Assembly: GCA_964610765.1 (NCBI GenBank)
Contig: CAZSWS010000091.1
Location: forward strand, 1-9,098
Origin: CAZSWS01 sp964610765
Lineage (GTDB): Bacteria > Bacteroidota > Bacteroidia > Bacteroidales > Tannerellaceae
Direction: 5' to 3'
DNA: 9,098 nucleotides
Shown here: positions 1 through 7,383 of the stretch, one piece after another
Layout of the letters: each line of letters starts with the position of its first letter
Position numbering within the stretch: the stretch's first letter is position 1
Made by a program: the position numbers and the translations under genes
The notes under the pieces: generated by a model
Database searches by the model: none
The model's input: only the letters and a program-made list of their open reading frames with translations
What the model was told of the DNA's origin: nothing

Positions 1-30
1 ACAACCCTTTGATAAGATAGGGCGACCGCT
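1..30. repeat. 30-bp direct repeat, left copy
   Basis: Bases 1-30 are identical to bases 9069-9098. The copy begins ACAACCCTTTGATAAG and ends inside the left half of a GC-rich palindrome that is completed only at this end (to about position 40). The repeat may be the overlap of a circular or k-mer-assembled contig (unit length 9068 bp), or two copies of a dispersed chromosomal repeat that bounds the module. The identity is read directly; its cause cannot be settled from this sequence. Confidence 0.95.
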
Positions 31-66
31 AGTCGCCCCTACAATCGTCCCATGCCATGCACGATT
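18..66. repeat. GC-rich palindromic element with two stem-loops
   Basis: GGGCGAC (20-26) and GTCGCCC (32-38) form a perfect 7-bp inverted repeat with a 5-base loop, which extends to TA/TA with one bulged G (18-40). A second inverted repeat follows: AATCGT (43-48) against ACGATT (61-66), with a 12-base loop. The element is much more GC-rich than the neighbouring genes and resembles a short dispersed palindromic repeat. It lies just after the stop of the small lipoprotein gene at 77. It could stop or stabilise that transcript, but neither strand has a clear T-tract, so a standard intrinsic terminator is not supported. Confidence 0.6.
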
Positions 67-76
67 CACCACAATA

Positions 77-265
77 TTACCAGTCGATTGGATTTAAATA
101 TATGACACCTGCCCCAATGTCATCCCAGTCGGCAACGACCATTATTTGAATGGTTTCCGTATAATCCGCTCCGTAAGGCGAATCATTATCGCCACAGGAG
201 ATAAAACTAACGGACATTACTACTAATACTAATAATAACTTCAGCTTTCTCATTTGTGGATTCAT
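77..265 (-). CDS. Small lipoprotein of unknown function, possibly surface-exposed
   Basis: The product is 62 residues and I do not recognise the family. Residues 6-9 are basic, residues 10-22 are hydrophobic, and the sequence SFISC ends at Cys24. This is an acceptable lipobox, so the protein should be lipidated at Cys24, leaving a mature chain of about 39 residues. The residues after the cysteine are GDND. Acidic residues right after the lipidated cysteine resemble the lipoprotein export signal of Bacteroidota, so surface exposure is plausible (inference). The mature part is rich in Asp, Tyr and Ile and ends in NPIDW. A second Met codon at position 5 (base 253) is an alternative start that would shorten the positive region only slightly. 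The gene is separated from the upstream operon by 244 nt holding its own promoter module. Its stop lies only 11 bases from the flanking palindromic element, so it could be the truncated end of a longer gene. Confidence 0.55.
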   Translation of the reverse strand: MNPQMRKLKLLLVLVVMSVSFISCGDNDSPYGADYTETIQIMVVADWDDIGAGVIYLNPIDW

Positions 266-267
266 CG

Positions 268-290
268 AAAAAAGTGAATCAGTGCATTCA
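268..290 (-). other. Weak hairpin with T-run just before the small lipoprotein start
   Basis: On the minus strand TGAAT (290-286) can pair with ATTCA (279-275) across a 6-base loop. After one C comes a run of six T (273-268), ending 3 bases before the ATG at 265. The layout resembles a leader attenuator, but five AT-rich pairs are weak and could be chance. Confidence 0.2.
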
Positions 291-374
291 GCTTGGTTGG
301 TTTTTCATACGCAGCAACGACTTGCCATCGAATACTAATACATTGTTATAAAACCACTTACACACACTCCTATC

Positions 375-441
375 ACAAATAAACAGAAAGTATCACATAC
401 GTATGGTTCTAAATTCACAAATAAAAAAGTCAATTTCACAA
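375..441 (-). promoter_or_regulatory. Promoter/operator module with 21-bp-spaced direct repeats (copy upstream of the small lipoprotein)
   Basis: On the plus strand TTCACAA occurs at 414-420 and again at 435-441, a period of exactly 21 bp; the distal 11-mer is CAATTTCACAA (431-441). Read on the minus strand the unit is TTGTGAAATTG. Forty-four bases downstream of the proximal unit is TTTATTTG, with TTTG at 379-376. It matches the Bacteroidota -7 consensus TAnnTTTG except at its second base. No good -33 element is seen, which fits an activated promoter. Without gaps, 50 of 67 positions match 8772-8838. A 21-bp direct-repeat spacing is known for LytTR-type and AraC-type regulators; which type acts here is inference. 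Transcription would start near 370 and give a leader of about 105 nt before the gene at 265. Confidence 0.6.
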
Positions 442-509
442 AAGATTTACTTAGCTTTTCAAACGTGATTTTCGGAGTGGTTTTCATTCATTTTCTCCTT
501 AATTTACAC

Positions 510-1025
510 TTACTCGACTATATACTTTCGCTCATTTTCAGACCCATCAACTAGCTCTTCGATAAATGTTCGGTCTTTCTCCTTATGCACCTCTTCATAA
601 TCTTTCGTATAATGTGCATTGGGAACAACATTGAGGTCAAAAGTAAGTTCTTCTTTTTCTTTAGATTCAAAATTACCATAGATAGTAATGTAGTTTTTTA
701 CATATCCTATATTTTTCCGACTGTCATAAAACACATGTATAAATCCTTTTCCTTTGACTGGGAGCACCTTTATATTTGTTTTATCTGACAACTCACAGCC
801 TCCGGAAACATGAATATCTTTTACAAAAAGAGGTTCATTACCGGTATTTTCAATCGTAAAAACGACCTCTAGTATCTGCCCAAAAAGAATGGGTGGATAA
901 TGTCTTACAGGATCTACAACTGATATCGTTGTGTATTTATCTTTTACCTTAAAACAAGAAGATAAACCACCAAGCATACCCGGTAAGATTAAAAATAATA
1001 TCCATCTGTATTTGTTCGTTTTCAT
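510..1025 (-). CDS. DUF1573-family lipoprotein, last gene of the operon
   Basis: The product is 171 residues. A basic N-terminus and a hydrophobic core (about residues 8-22) lead to LSSC, so Cys24 is the likely lipidation site. The residues that follow (FKVKDK) are basic rather than acidic, so a periplasmic location is more likely than the cell surface. Residues about 35-135 match the DUF1573 pattern, an immunoglobulin-like beta-sandwich common in Bacteroidota: a strand with FTIENTGNEPLFV, then a short cysteine-bearing loop, then GKGFIHVFYDS and a final strand with KNYITIYGNF. The family loop usually reads SCGC; here it is SGGC, so one cysteine is missing. The charged tail after about residue 135 is extra. 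The start lies 9 nt after the stop of the DUF4838 gene. No function is known for DUF1573 in polysaccharide loci; binding of the polymer or a partner is a guess. Confidence 0.75.
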   Translation of the reverse strand: MKTNKYRWILFLILPGMLGGLSSCFKVKDKYTTISVVDPVRHYPPILFGQILEVVFTIENTGNEPLFVKDIHVSGGCELSDKTNIKVLPVKGKGFIHVFYDSRKNIGYVKNYITIYGNFESKEKEELTFDLNVVPNAHYTKDYEEVHKEKDRTFIEELVDGSENERKYIVE

Positions 1026-1034
1026 CGCTTTTTT

Positions 1035-3143
1035 TTAATTAACAATCAATTCGTCAAAAGCCATCGAAACTCTCTCCCCTTTTTGTTTAACCATCTCAAC
1101 AACAACTTCCTCGACAGCCGACCAATCAAAATCAAGTGAAAATTCAACTAAATTATCCTTAGCCGTAAAATCCTTTGGAGACAACTCAGCAAACACCTCT
1201 CCGTCTTTGTATATCCATATTTTCTCAGGAGGAAGAATATTATGCCGGTCATCGTTTAAAAAACGAAAGTGTATGGTCTTTGCCTCCCGAATTTTAGCAT
1301 TCGCCTGAATCAGAAGCTTGAAAGAGTCTGCGCTAACAATGAGCCAACCGTAATGATAATTTTCAGGATAGCCCAACAGACCGTTTTGGATTACTTCAAT
1401 ATCCTGATAGTCTTCATCCAGCTCAGTCATCACTTTGAGAGAGGCATTAATCAGGTGGTTTTCTATCGGTTTACTTAATCTCTTTTCAACATCTATCACA
1501 TATTCATCAAGAGCACCTTTTGCTTCTTTATAAGTTTTCATATCCTCAAAACTCACGTAGCGTTTCAATCTTTCAAGATATAGCATTGTCTCCGGAAACG
1601 GAATCATTACAGACTGCTCTATTCTTCCCAATCCATGTTTACCTGCTCCTTGATAGAGTGCCAATTGAAGACGAGTAAAAGAAAGAGCGGTTTGTAGTTT
1701 TTTTAGCTTGCTTTTCTCTTCATCCGCCGATTTTGTGATATAATCTTCCAAGCCATCATAGAAAGCAACAAACTTATCCAGGTCGGCAAAAATAATACTA
1801 CTACGAAGGTTGCCATATAGTTCATACGGTTTGTTAAGCTCCTGCGACCTCTTCTCTATAGACAGATAGTAATCAGCCAGATACTCACCTGAAACAGGGT
1901 AACAATGAGTCATGTATTTTCTACAAAGGCTGTCAACCGAGAGGTCCACATCCATCATTAAAGCGGATGAAGCATACGTCTTCACATCGTCAAACGGCGC
2001 ATAATCATACCCACTCCCATTGAGGAACACACCTTCTATATGCTCTTTTTTGTAAAACTGCAAGTGTTTTTGCAATGCATACAATATCGGCAAAGGAGTC
2101 ATCCAATCATCAAAATTAGCAGCATAATCCCATATATAGATATGCGATACTTTTTGCATCCAGGCATTTTTCATATCTAAAAACTCGCTTAAAGCTTTTG
2201 AAGACTCTAGCGCAATTCCTTTGGGCAAATGAATGGTACTAATGACCACCCCCGTATTGTCAGGCCATGGCTTTTTAGGGGGTGATAAGACCGTTAAATA
2301 AGCTGTTGTAAAAAATAAATGCTTAGGAAAATGTTTAGCTACTTTCACCATGAAATTAGATAATGCCGGCATGGCATCTTTTTCTGTATTTCCGGCAGCA
2401 ACGCATTTTGGGCACATACAAACCACTTTATTGTCATTGGGCATAATCATAAACCGATAGCCCAGCTCACTTCCGTCACCGTAATTATCCAGAATATACG
2501 ACTTAAGCAATAAGCAAAGATTGGTACTGGAGAAACAAAACTGCTCTTTATTCTCCACGCCATTTTGTATCGCGTAAATAGAGTCCACTCGCTGATTATT
2601 AACCACCTTTCCCAGTCCATGTCCCCATAATCCCCAAGCAGTTTCAACCATATCTGTCCCAATGATAGGGGCATATTCAAATTGTAAGTTAGGCAAAAAA
2701 TAAGGTTCTCTGTATGAGAAGTCAAAATTCTTACAGGCTGTATTTAATGAAATTATAGGTGGAGGAATATCCTCCGCATTAATGCCTTTACAGTCAATTG
2801 ACAGATTCCCTATTAGCTGATAGATAAGCCAAAGCATGGTTTGTTCATCTTTAGCTGTTAAACTGATTTTTCTTTTCTCTTTTTCGATACAATAGTCATA
2901 CTCACTTTCCTTATTTACCGAAATATAGATGAATGTTGAACCTGCCTTTTCTTTATCCAAAAGGATGACATTTTCCGAAGAGCGTTTTTTTAGGTGATAA
3001 GCCAAATAAGCGCACCACTTTTTGCTGACCCTACTTTCATCACAGGTCAAAAAATACTGAGATTCTTTCGATTGTGAACGTTGCATACATCCAGCATTCA
3101 GTATTAATGCAAAAGTTACTACAAGAAGTGTTGTTCTATTCAT
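1035..3143 (-). CDS. DUF4838 glycoside-hydrolase-like lipoprotein
   Basis: The product is 702 residues. The N-terminal hydrophobic segment ends LNAGC, a good lipobox with lipidated Cys19. Residues about 28-120 look like the small alpha/beta domain that precedes the catalytic barrel in GH20 and GH67 enzymes: a helix with many hydrophobic positions, then IYISV, then a segment resembling 'YxIxxxxxxIxLxAxD' and a helix. Residues about 150-450 match DUF4838, a predicted TIM-barrel domain. Landmarks are AWGLWGHGLG (169-178), FMIMPNDN (231-238), a CxCxxC cluster at 242-247, IWDYAANFDDW (337-347) and VFLNGSGYDYAPFDD (372-386). The acidic residues in the last two stretches are candidate active-site residues. 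The C-terminal 120 residues look like a beta-sandwich. The ATG directly abuts the TAA of the barrel gene (TAAATG), so translation is probably coupled. By analogy with PgaB or PslG it may trim the exported polymer; activity and substrate are inference. Confidence 0.85.
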   Translation of the reverse strand: MNRTTLLVVTFALILNAGCMQRSQSKESQYFLTCDESRVSKKWCAYLAYHLKKRSSENVILLDKEKAGSTFIYISVNKESEYDYCIEKEKRKISLTAKDEQTMLWLIYQLIGNLSIDCKGINAEDIPPPIISLNTACKNFDFSYREPYFLPNLQFEYAPIIGTDMVETAWGLWGHGLGKVVNNQRVDSIYAIQNGVENKEQFCFSSTNLCLLLKSYILDNYGDGSELGYRFMIMPNDNKVVCMCPKCVAAGNTEKDAMPALSNFMVKVAKHFPKHLFFTTAYLTVLSPPKKPWPDNTGVVISTIHLPKGIALESSKALSEFLDMKNAWMQKVSHIYIWDYAANFDDWMTPLPILYALQKHLQFYKKEHIEGVFLNGSGYDYAPFDDVKTYASSALMMDVDLSVDSLCRKYMTHCYPVSGEYLADYYLSIEKRSQELNKPYELYGNLRSSIIFADLDKFVAFYDGLEDYITKSADEEKSKLKKLQTALSFTRLQLALYQGAGKHGLGRIEQSVMIPFPETMLYLERLKRYVSFEDMKTYKEAKGALDEYVIDVEKRLSKPIENHLINASLKVMTELDEDYQDIEVIQNGLLGYPENYHYGWLIVSADSFKLLIQANAKIREAKTIHFRFLNDDRHNILPPEKIWIYKDGEVFAELSPKDFTAKDNLVEFSLDFDWSAVEEVVVEMVKQKGERVSMAFDELIVN

Positions 3144-5930
3144 TTAGAATCGGATATTTAGTTTAAGTTGAAGGCTGTACATATTTTTATACAGCGTGTT
3201 TTCAAATTTATAGTTATACCACAAAGCAGTAGCATCTATGCTACACATTTCACTTAGAATAAAATGCCCGCCTAATCCTACCATTACATTTGTCACATCA
3301 AATGAACGATATAGCTCTGCATCAATCACTTCAATATCCGGCGCTGATCCTAGACCACCCATGGCAGTGACATAATTTCTATGGTCGCGGATATAGAAAC
3401 GACCTTGTCCGGAGATATTATAGTGCCAGCTCTTATCAAGTATTACTGAATTAAATTTTGCAGTAAAACGTGCAAAACTGAACTCTTTAGAAACTCCCAC
3501 CTGCTGGTTGAACATTTGGTTAGAAAGGGTATCAGACAAATTTCTGAACCCGAGGGTGAGCTCTGCTTCCCATGACGGCAGAAAGGTATAATAGGCAGCA
3601 ACATTTGCCGTAAATCGAGGAAAAGCCTTATCTCCAACCGAAGCATTCAGCATGCTATAAAACTTTTTATTAAATACATGGCTCCATTCAGCTTGTACCA
3701 TCACTCCTTTTCCGTTGTCTCTCCCTGAATAGAAAAATCGTCCGGCATATGTATCCTTTCTTCCCATTTGCAGATATTCAACTCCGGACACAGCCGTTAT
3801 TATATCAAGGTCAGAAGGTCTGTACAAATCAGAAAAGAAGGTGACTTCATGCTTCTTTTTTACAAAATTCAGGTATTTCATATGCCTTTCATAGTCTTTT
3901 AGCTCACGGAGCGAAGGGTCATAAAAAGACTGGTAATAGGCAGCAGAATCAGTCATATGCAACTTTTCAAAAGCCACTCCTTTCATGTACTTAACATCCG
4001 AATTGTCCGCATCGTAAAGCAGTGCATCATCCAGTAGCTTCATGCCTTCTTCGACATCATTTTGCTTTATCAGTTGCTTTGCTTTATAAAATTGAAGGAG
4101 ACTATATGAAGCGATTGCTCCCGTATGGTAAGGATGTTTTTCTAAAAGAGGAAGCAAAATAGCAGATGCTAACTCATAGTCTTCTGTTGAGATATGAGCT
4201 TCCGCCATCTTTAAGAGATAAAATATATCTTCCGGATATTGCTCTATTCCCAGCGATAGATATTTCTTCATTTTCTCTACATCCTTCATTTGGTAGGAAA
4301 TGTTATACCCATATCGCAAGGCTGCTTCACTTTCCGGATATACGTCTAAACAGTGATCGATTAACTCAATAGCTTCTTCAAAGCGGTAGGCATCCATCAG
4401 TGCCTTAATGTACATCGTAGCTTGCTCGTCATACCCTGCAAGCCTCAATAACTTATAATCTCCTTTTGTTTCAATCAACTGTAAACCATATTCATATTCT
4501 TGAAGAGCCTCCAAGTAGTCTTTTCTATTTCCAAGCAAGCTGGACTTTTTAAAACGCCATTCTTCTTCTTGGGGTTCCGATGCTATTAGTTTATCAATTA
4601 CGACAATTGCTTTGTCCAAATCTTTCAACTCGACCAGACAACTATACTGAGAATTCAGGGAGAAATTTACCAACTCTTCATCTCCGTTTTCTTCAATATA
4701 TATCAAAAAAGGCATCGCTTTTTGAAACATTCGATCGGCCATCAAGTCTTTCGCTTCTTTGTAATACAGGACACACTTTTGATACTTTATATCTTCGTCT
4801 TCCGGGTACTGTTCGTTGATACGGTAGGTTAGTTGCTTAATTTTCGACTGATTTCCCATTTGTTCATATAAGTAAAGCTCTTTCAGCAGCAAGTCTTTCG
4901 TATCTCCTTCTGCTCTTCGGGCTAATTTGATGGCTTCAGAAGCATCATCAAAGAGTTTTCTGGATAGGGCGGTCGTATATACCTTATTAAAGTAAGCTTT
5001 GTCTTTCGGGTTTTTCTGAAATAGCATTTGATAATTATAATAATGGTCTGATTTCTCCGAATGACGCGCAGCTTCCTCCATGTAGTAGTTGTACTCTTGC
5101 TGAAGTGGAACGGTAGTACCATTTTGAGCCATCAACTCTTTCAATGAAGATAAAATCTCTTGATACCTGTTTAAATGAGCTAAAATTGAATTTCGCTTTT
5201 TAATCACCGTTATATTTTTAGGCATATCGTACACGGCTTTTTCAGCATATGTCAGCGCATTTTCAAAATCACCCGCCTGTAAGTATTTATTTATTAAGCC
5301 CAAATAGACATCCTCATTTTGAGGGTCTTCATTTATTATAAAAATGGCTAGTTCTGCTACTTCATCCACCGAAGCCGTTTCTTTTATGCCGCTATACTCC
5401 TCATACAAATAATCCAGCAGATTACTTTTTAAAACTTTATCTTCCGGATAAATATGATGAATACGCTTTAACAGCCGATTGGACTCTACTATATTTCCTT
5501 GTGCACGAAAAGCCTCCGCTTTTTTCAGCCACAAAGTTTTATCGTAGGGTATGGCTTCAAGAATTTCATTGATATAGGCAATGGCACTTGAATAACGCTC
5601 TGTAGCCATTTCGACAGTTACTAAAGTCTGCTTAGCACTGAGGTTTTTGTAGTTATATTCTATGGCCTTTTTGAGTTCATAGCGAGCCTTTTCATAATCT
5701 CTTTTCTCCAAATAATATCTTCCATTCAATTCTTTCAAATCAGAATCTTTCGGGTATTTTTCAAGTCCTACATCGACTGTTTTTTTGCCTTCCTCCCATT
5801 TGTTTTCATTAAACAATTGTTTAGCTGCTTCTATATACTCATCTCTATTGTCCGGATTGATTTCAAACTGAGCAAAAGAAGAGATTGTCAAAAACAGGAA
5901 ATAAAGAATTACTATGAGTCGTCTTTTCAT
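3144..5930 (-). CDS. TPR scaffold fused to a YaiO-like outer-membrane beta-barrel: polysaccharide export protein
   Basis: The product is 928 residues. A signal peptide with basic residues 2-4, a hydrophobic core and SFA|QF suggests cleavage after Ala20 by signal peptidase I. Residues about 22-690 are helical and built from many tetratricopeptide-like repeats; clear ones include segments ending in DYEKARYELKKAIEYN, GDFENALTYAEKAVYDMP and KDYLEALQEYEYGLQL. From about residue 691 the sequence becomes alternating amphipathic strands with aromatic girdles and ends LQLKLNIRF, with the terminal Phe typical of outer-membrane proteins. This final 238-residue part resembles the YaiO outer-membrane beta-barrel family. 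TPR plus C-terminal barrel is the design of PgaA and BcsC, which guide a nascent polysaccharide across the periplasm and outer membrane. The gene follows the glycosyltransferase by 12 nt and abuts the next gene without a gap. Role in export is strong by architecture and context; the polymer is unknown. Confidence 0.9.
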   Translation of the reverse strand: MKRRLIVILYFLFLTISSFAQFEINPDNRDEYIEAAKQLFNENKWEEGKKTVDVGLEKYPKDSDLKELNGRYYLEKRDYEKARYELKKAIEYNYKNLSAKQTLVTVEMATERYSSAIAYINEILEAIPYDKTLWLKKAEAFRAQGNIVESNRLLKRIHHIYPEDKVLKSNLLDYLYEEYSGIKETASVDEVAELAIFIINEDPQNEDVYLGLINKYLQAGDFENALTYAEKAVYDMPKNITVIKKRNSILAHLNRYQEILSSLKELMAQNGTTVPLQQEYNYYMEEAARHSEKSDHYYNYQMLFQKNPKDKAYFNKVYTTALSRKLFDDASEAIKLARRAEGDTKDLLLKELYLYEQMGNQSKIKQLTYRINEQYPEDEDIKYQKCVLYYKEAKDLMADRMFQKAMPFLIYIEENGDEELVNFSLNSQYSCLVELKDLDKAIVVIDKLIASEPQEEEWRFKKSSLLGNRKDYLEALQEYEYGLQLIETKGDYKLLRLAGYDEQATMYIKALMDAYRFEEAIELIDHCLDVYPESEAALRYGYNISYQMKDVEKMKKYLSLGIEQYPEDIFYLLKMAEAHISTEDYELASAILLPLLEKHPYHTGAIASYSLLQFYKAKQLIKQNDVEEGMKLLDDALLYDADNSDVKYMKGVAFEKLHMTDSAAYYQSFYDPSLRELKDYERHMKYLNFVKKKHEVTFFSDLYRPSDLDIITAVSGVEYLQMGRKDTYAGRFFYSGRDNGKGVMVQAEWSHVFNKKFYSMLNASVGDKAFPRFTANVAAYYTFLPSWEAELTLGFRNLSDTLSNQMFNQQVGVSKEFSFARFTAKFNSVILDKSWHYNISGQGRFYIRDHRNYVTAMGGLGSAPDIEVIDAELYRSFDVTNVMVGLGGHFILSEMCSIDATALWYNYKFENTLYKNMYSLQLKLNIRF

Positions 5931-5942
5931 AATTTTGCGTGT

Positions 5943-7373
5943 TTAGCTTTCTTCGCTTTGTTTAACTTGTACTCCCTGACGTTTCATTTCTCCCCATTCA
6001 AATTTTTGTTTAAATAAGAAGTCTACGTATCCTTTTACATTGAAGAAAATAATGAATGGATGATAAACAACCAGTTCGAACAAGGAGCATAAAAAAAGTT
6101 TAAAATACTCTCCGAATTTTTGATACAGTTTGTTTATTACCATATCATATACGACCGTAATGGCAGAAATCATGATAAAAAACAAAAACACAAATGAAAA
6201 TAGCACATAGGCCGTTTCAAAGTTTATCTTATTGGTAAACAAGAAATAAATAGTCATCGCTATACCGGAAAATTCGACAATAGGTGCTAAAAGTTCAAAA
6301 AGAAATAAATAAGGTAGCATCACTAGACCTTCTTTCCCATAATGGCGATTGAACAAAAGTTTACGGTGTACAATAAAAAACTGCAACAACCCACGTCCCC
6401 ATCTAGTTCTTTGCTTGTTTAATACAAACAGATTGGGTGGTCCTTCAGTCCAACACCCGGTCACAGGCACATGAGGTATTTTATATGGCTTATTGAAGTT
6501 TTTCATATAAGCAATCATCCGTATAAGCATATCCATATCCTCAGCGTGCGATAATGGGTCGTATCCTCCTGCTGCAATGACCACCGACTTATTGAATAAG
6601 CCTATTCCTCCTGAGACATTGGGCATCAACCCCATTGCTGACCAGCCCATTTTTCCTACTAGGTATGACCGTAAATATTCCAACTCCTGAAAACGAGGGA
6701 TTAACCCCTTCGGTGGTCTGACTCTGGTGATAACTCCATCTTCATTTACCTCGCAGCTGTTCACCATACGCATAGTTATACCTACTGCTATCACGGGGAC
6801 AGATGAATTGAGGACAGGCTCAATCATTTTCAATAATGCATCCCGAGATAAAATACAGTCTACATCCGTGCATATAAAATAATCATGCTTCGCTACATTG
6901 ACTCCGGCATTACTCGCATCCGCTTTAGTCCCACCGTTCACCTTATTCACGACTGTCAGCTTGCTGTATAAAGGATTTGTTGATTTAAAAAGTCCTTTAA
7001 ACGGTTTACACTGTACCTTTTCTATATATACATAAGGCGTTTCAACCAAGTCAAACTCATCAATAAGTAGTTCCAAGGTATTATCCGTACTACCATCATT
7101 GACAATAACAACCTCAAAGTTTGGATAGTCTATTGTTAATAGAGAGCGTGCGTTAGTAATAATTGTTGTAGCCTCATTATACGCCGGCGCAACAATAGAA
7201 ATGGCCGGCGCATAAGGAGATTTTCTTAATATTTCATCTTCTTTTTTAGTGTACTGCCATTTGTAATTCCATGCTTTTATTATGCTCAGAAAAAGTAAAA
7301 CAGTAAGGATGATAATAAAAGAAATACCATAGAAGAACACTAAATACTGATAGAAATATATTAATGTTTTCAT
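5943..7373 (-). CDS. Processive family 2 glycosyltransferase (polysaccharide synthase)
   Basis: The product is 476 residues, close to the size of PgaC-type synthases. One N-terminal membrane segment (about 12-34) is followed by a cytoplasmic GT-A domain, then about three C-terminal membrane segments (roughly 352-379, 388-409, 423-447). The catalytic motifs of processive GT2 enzymes are all visible: APAYNEA (62-68), VNDGSTDNT (91-99, Asp93 for the nucleotide), TDVD (169-172, the DxD metal/UDP site), AEDMDM (277-282, Asp279 as probable base) and QRTRW (321-325, the Q/RxxRW motif). It should build a beta-linked polymer from a nucleotide sugar and thread it through its own channel. There is no PilZ domain, so c-di-GMP control through this protein is not suggested. 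Related options are a PNAG-, cellulose- or hyaluronan-like product; sequence alone does not choose between them. It starts 10 nt after the HEAT-like gene. Confidence 0.95.
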   Translation of the reverse strand: MKTLIYFYQYLVFFYGISFIIILTVLLFLSIIKAWNYKWQYTKKEDEILRKSPYAPAISIVAPAYNEATTIITNARSLLTIDYPNFEVVIVNDGSTDNTLELLIDEFDLVETPYVYIEKVQCKPFKGLFKSTNPLYSKLTVVNKVNGGTKADASNAGVNVAKHDYFICTDVDCILSRDALLKMIEPVLNSSVPVIAVGITMRMVNSCEVNEDGVITRVRPPKGLIPRFQELEYLRSYLVGKMGWSAMGLMPNVSGGIGLFNKSVVIAAGGYDPLSHAEDMDMLIRMIAYMKNFNKPYKIPHVPVTGCWTEGPPNLFVLNKQRTRWGRGLLQFFIVHRKLLFNRHYGKEGLVMLPYLFLFELLAPIVEFSGIAMTIYFLFTNKINFETAYVLFSFVFLFFIMISAITVVYDMVINKLYQKFGEYFKLFLCSLFELVVYHPFIIFFNVKGYVDFLFKQKFEWGEMKRQGVQVKQSEES

Positions 7374-7383
7374 TCAAACCATC

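Noticed and set aside
335..487. A 50-codon minus-strand frame after the DUF1573 gene, starting 7 bases after AAGGAG.
   Set aside because: It runs through the conserved promoter/operator module, whose match to 8772-8838 shows no coding pattern. Bacteroidota rarely rely on Shine-Dalgarno sequences, and the product has no recognisable features beyond random hydrophobic stretches.
5943..7373. Naming the synthase as PgaC, BcsA or hyaluronan synthase.
   Set aside because: The shared GT2 motifs do not determine the sugar. The locus lacks PgaD, a deacetylase and a PilZ domain, so a specific name would be a guess.
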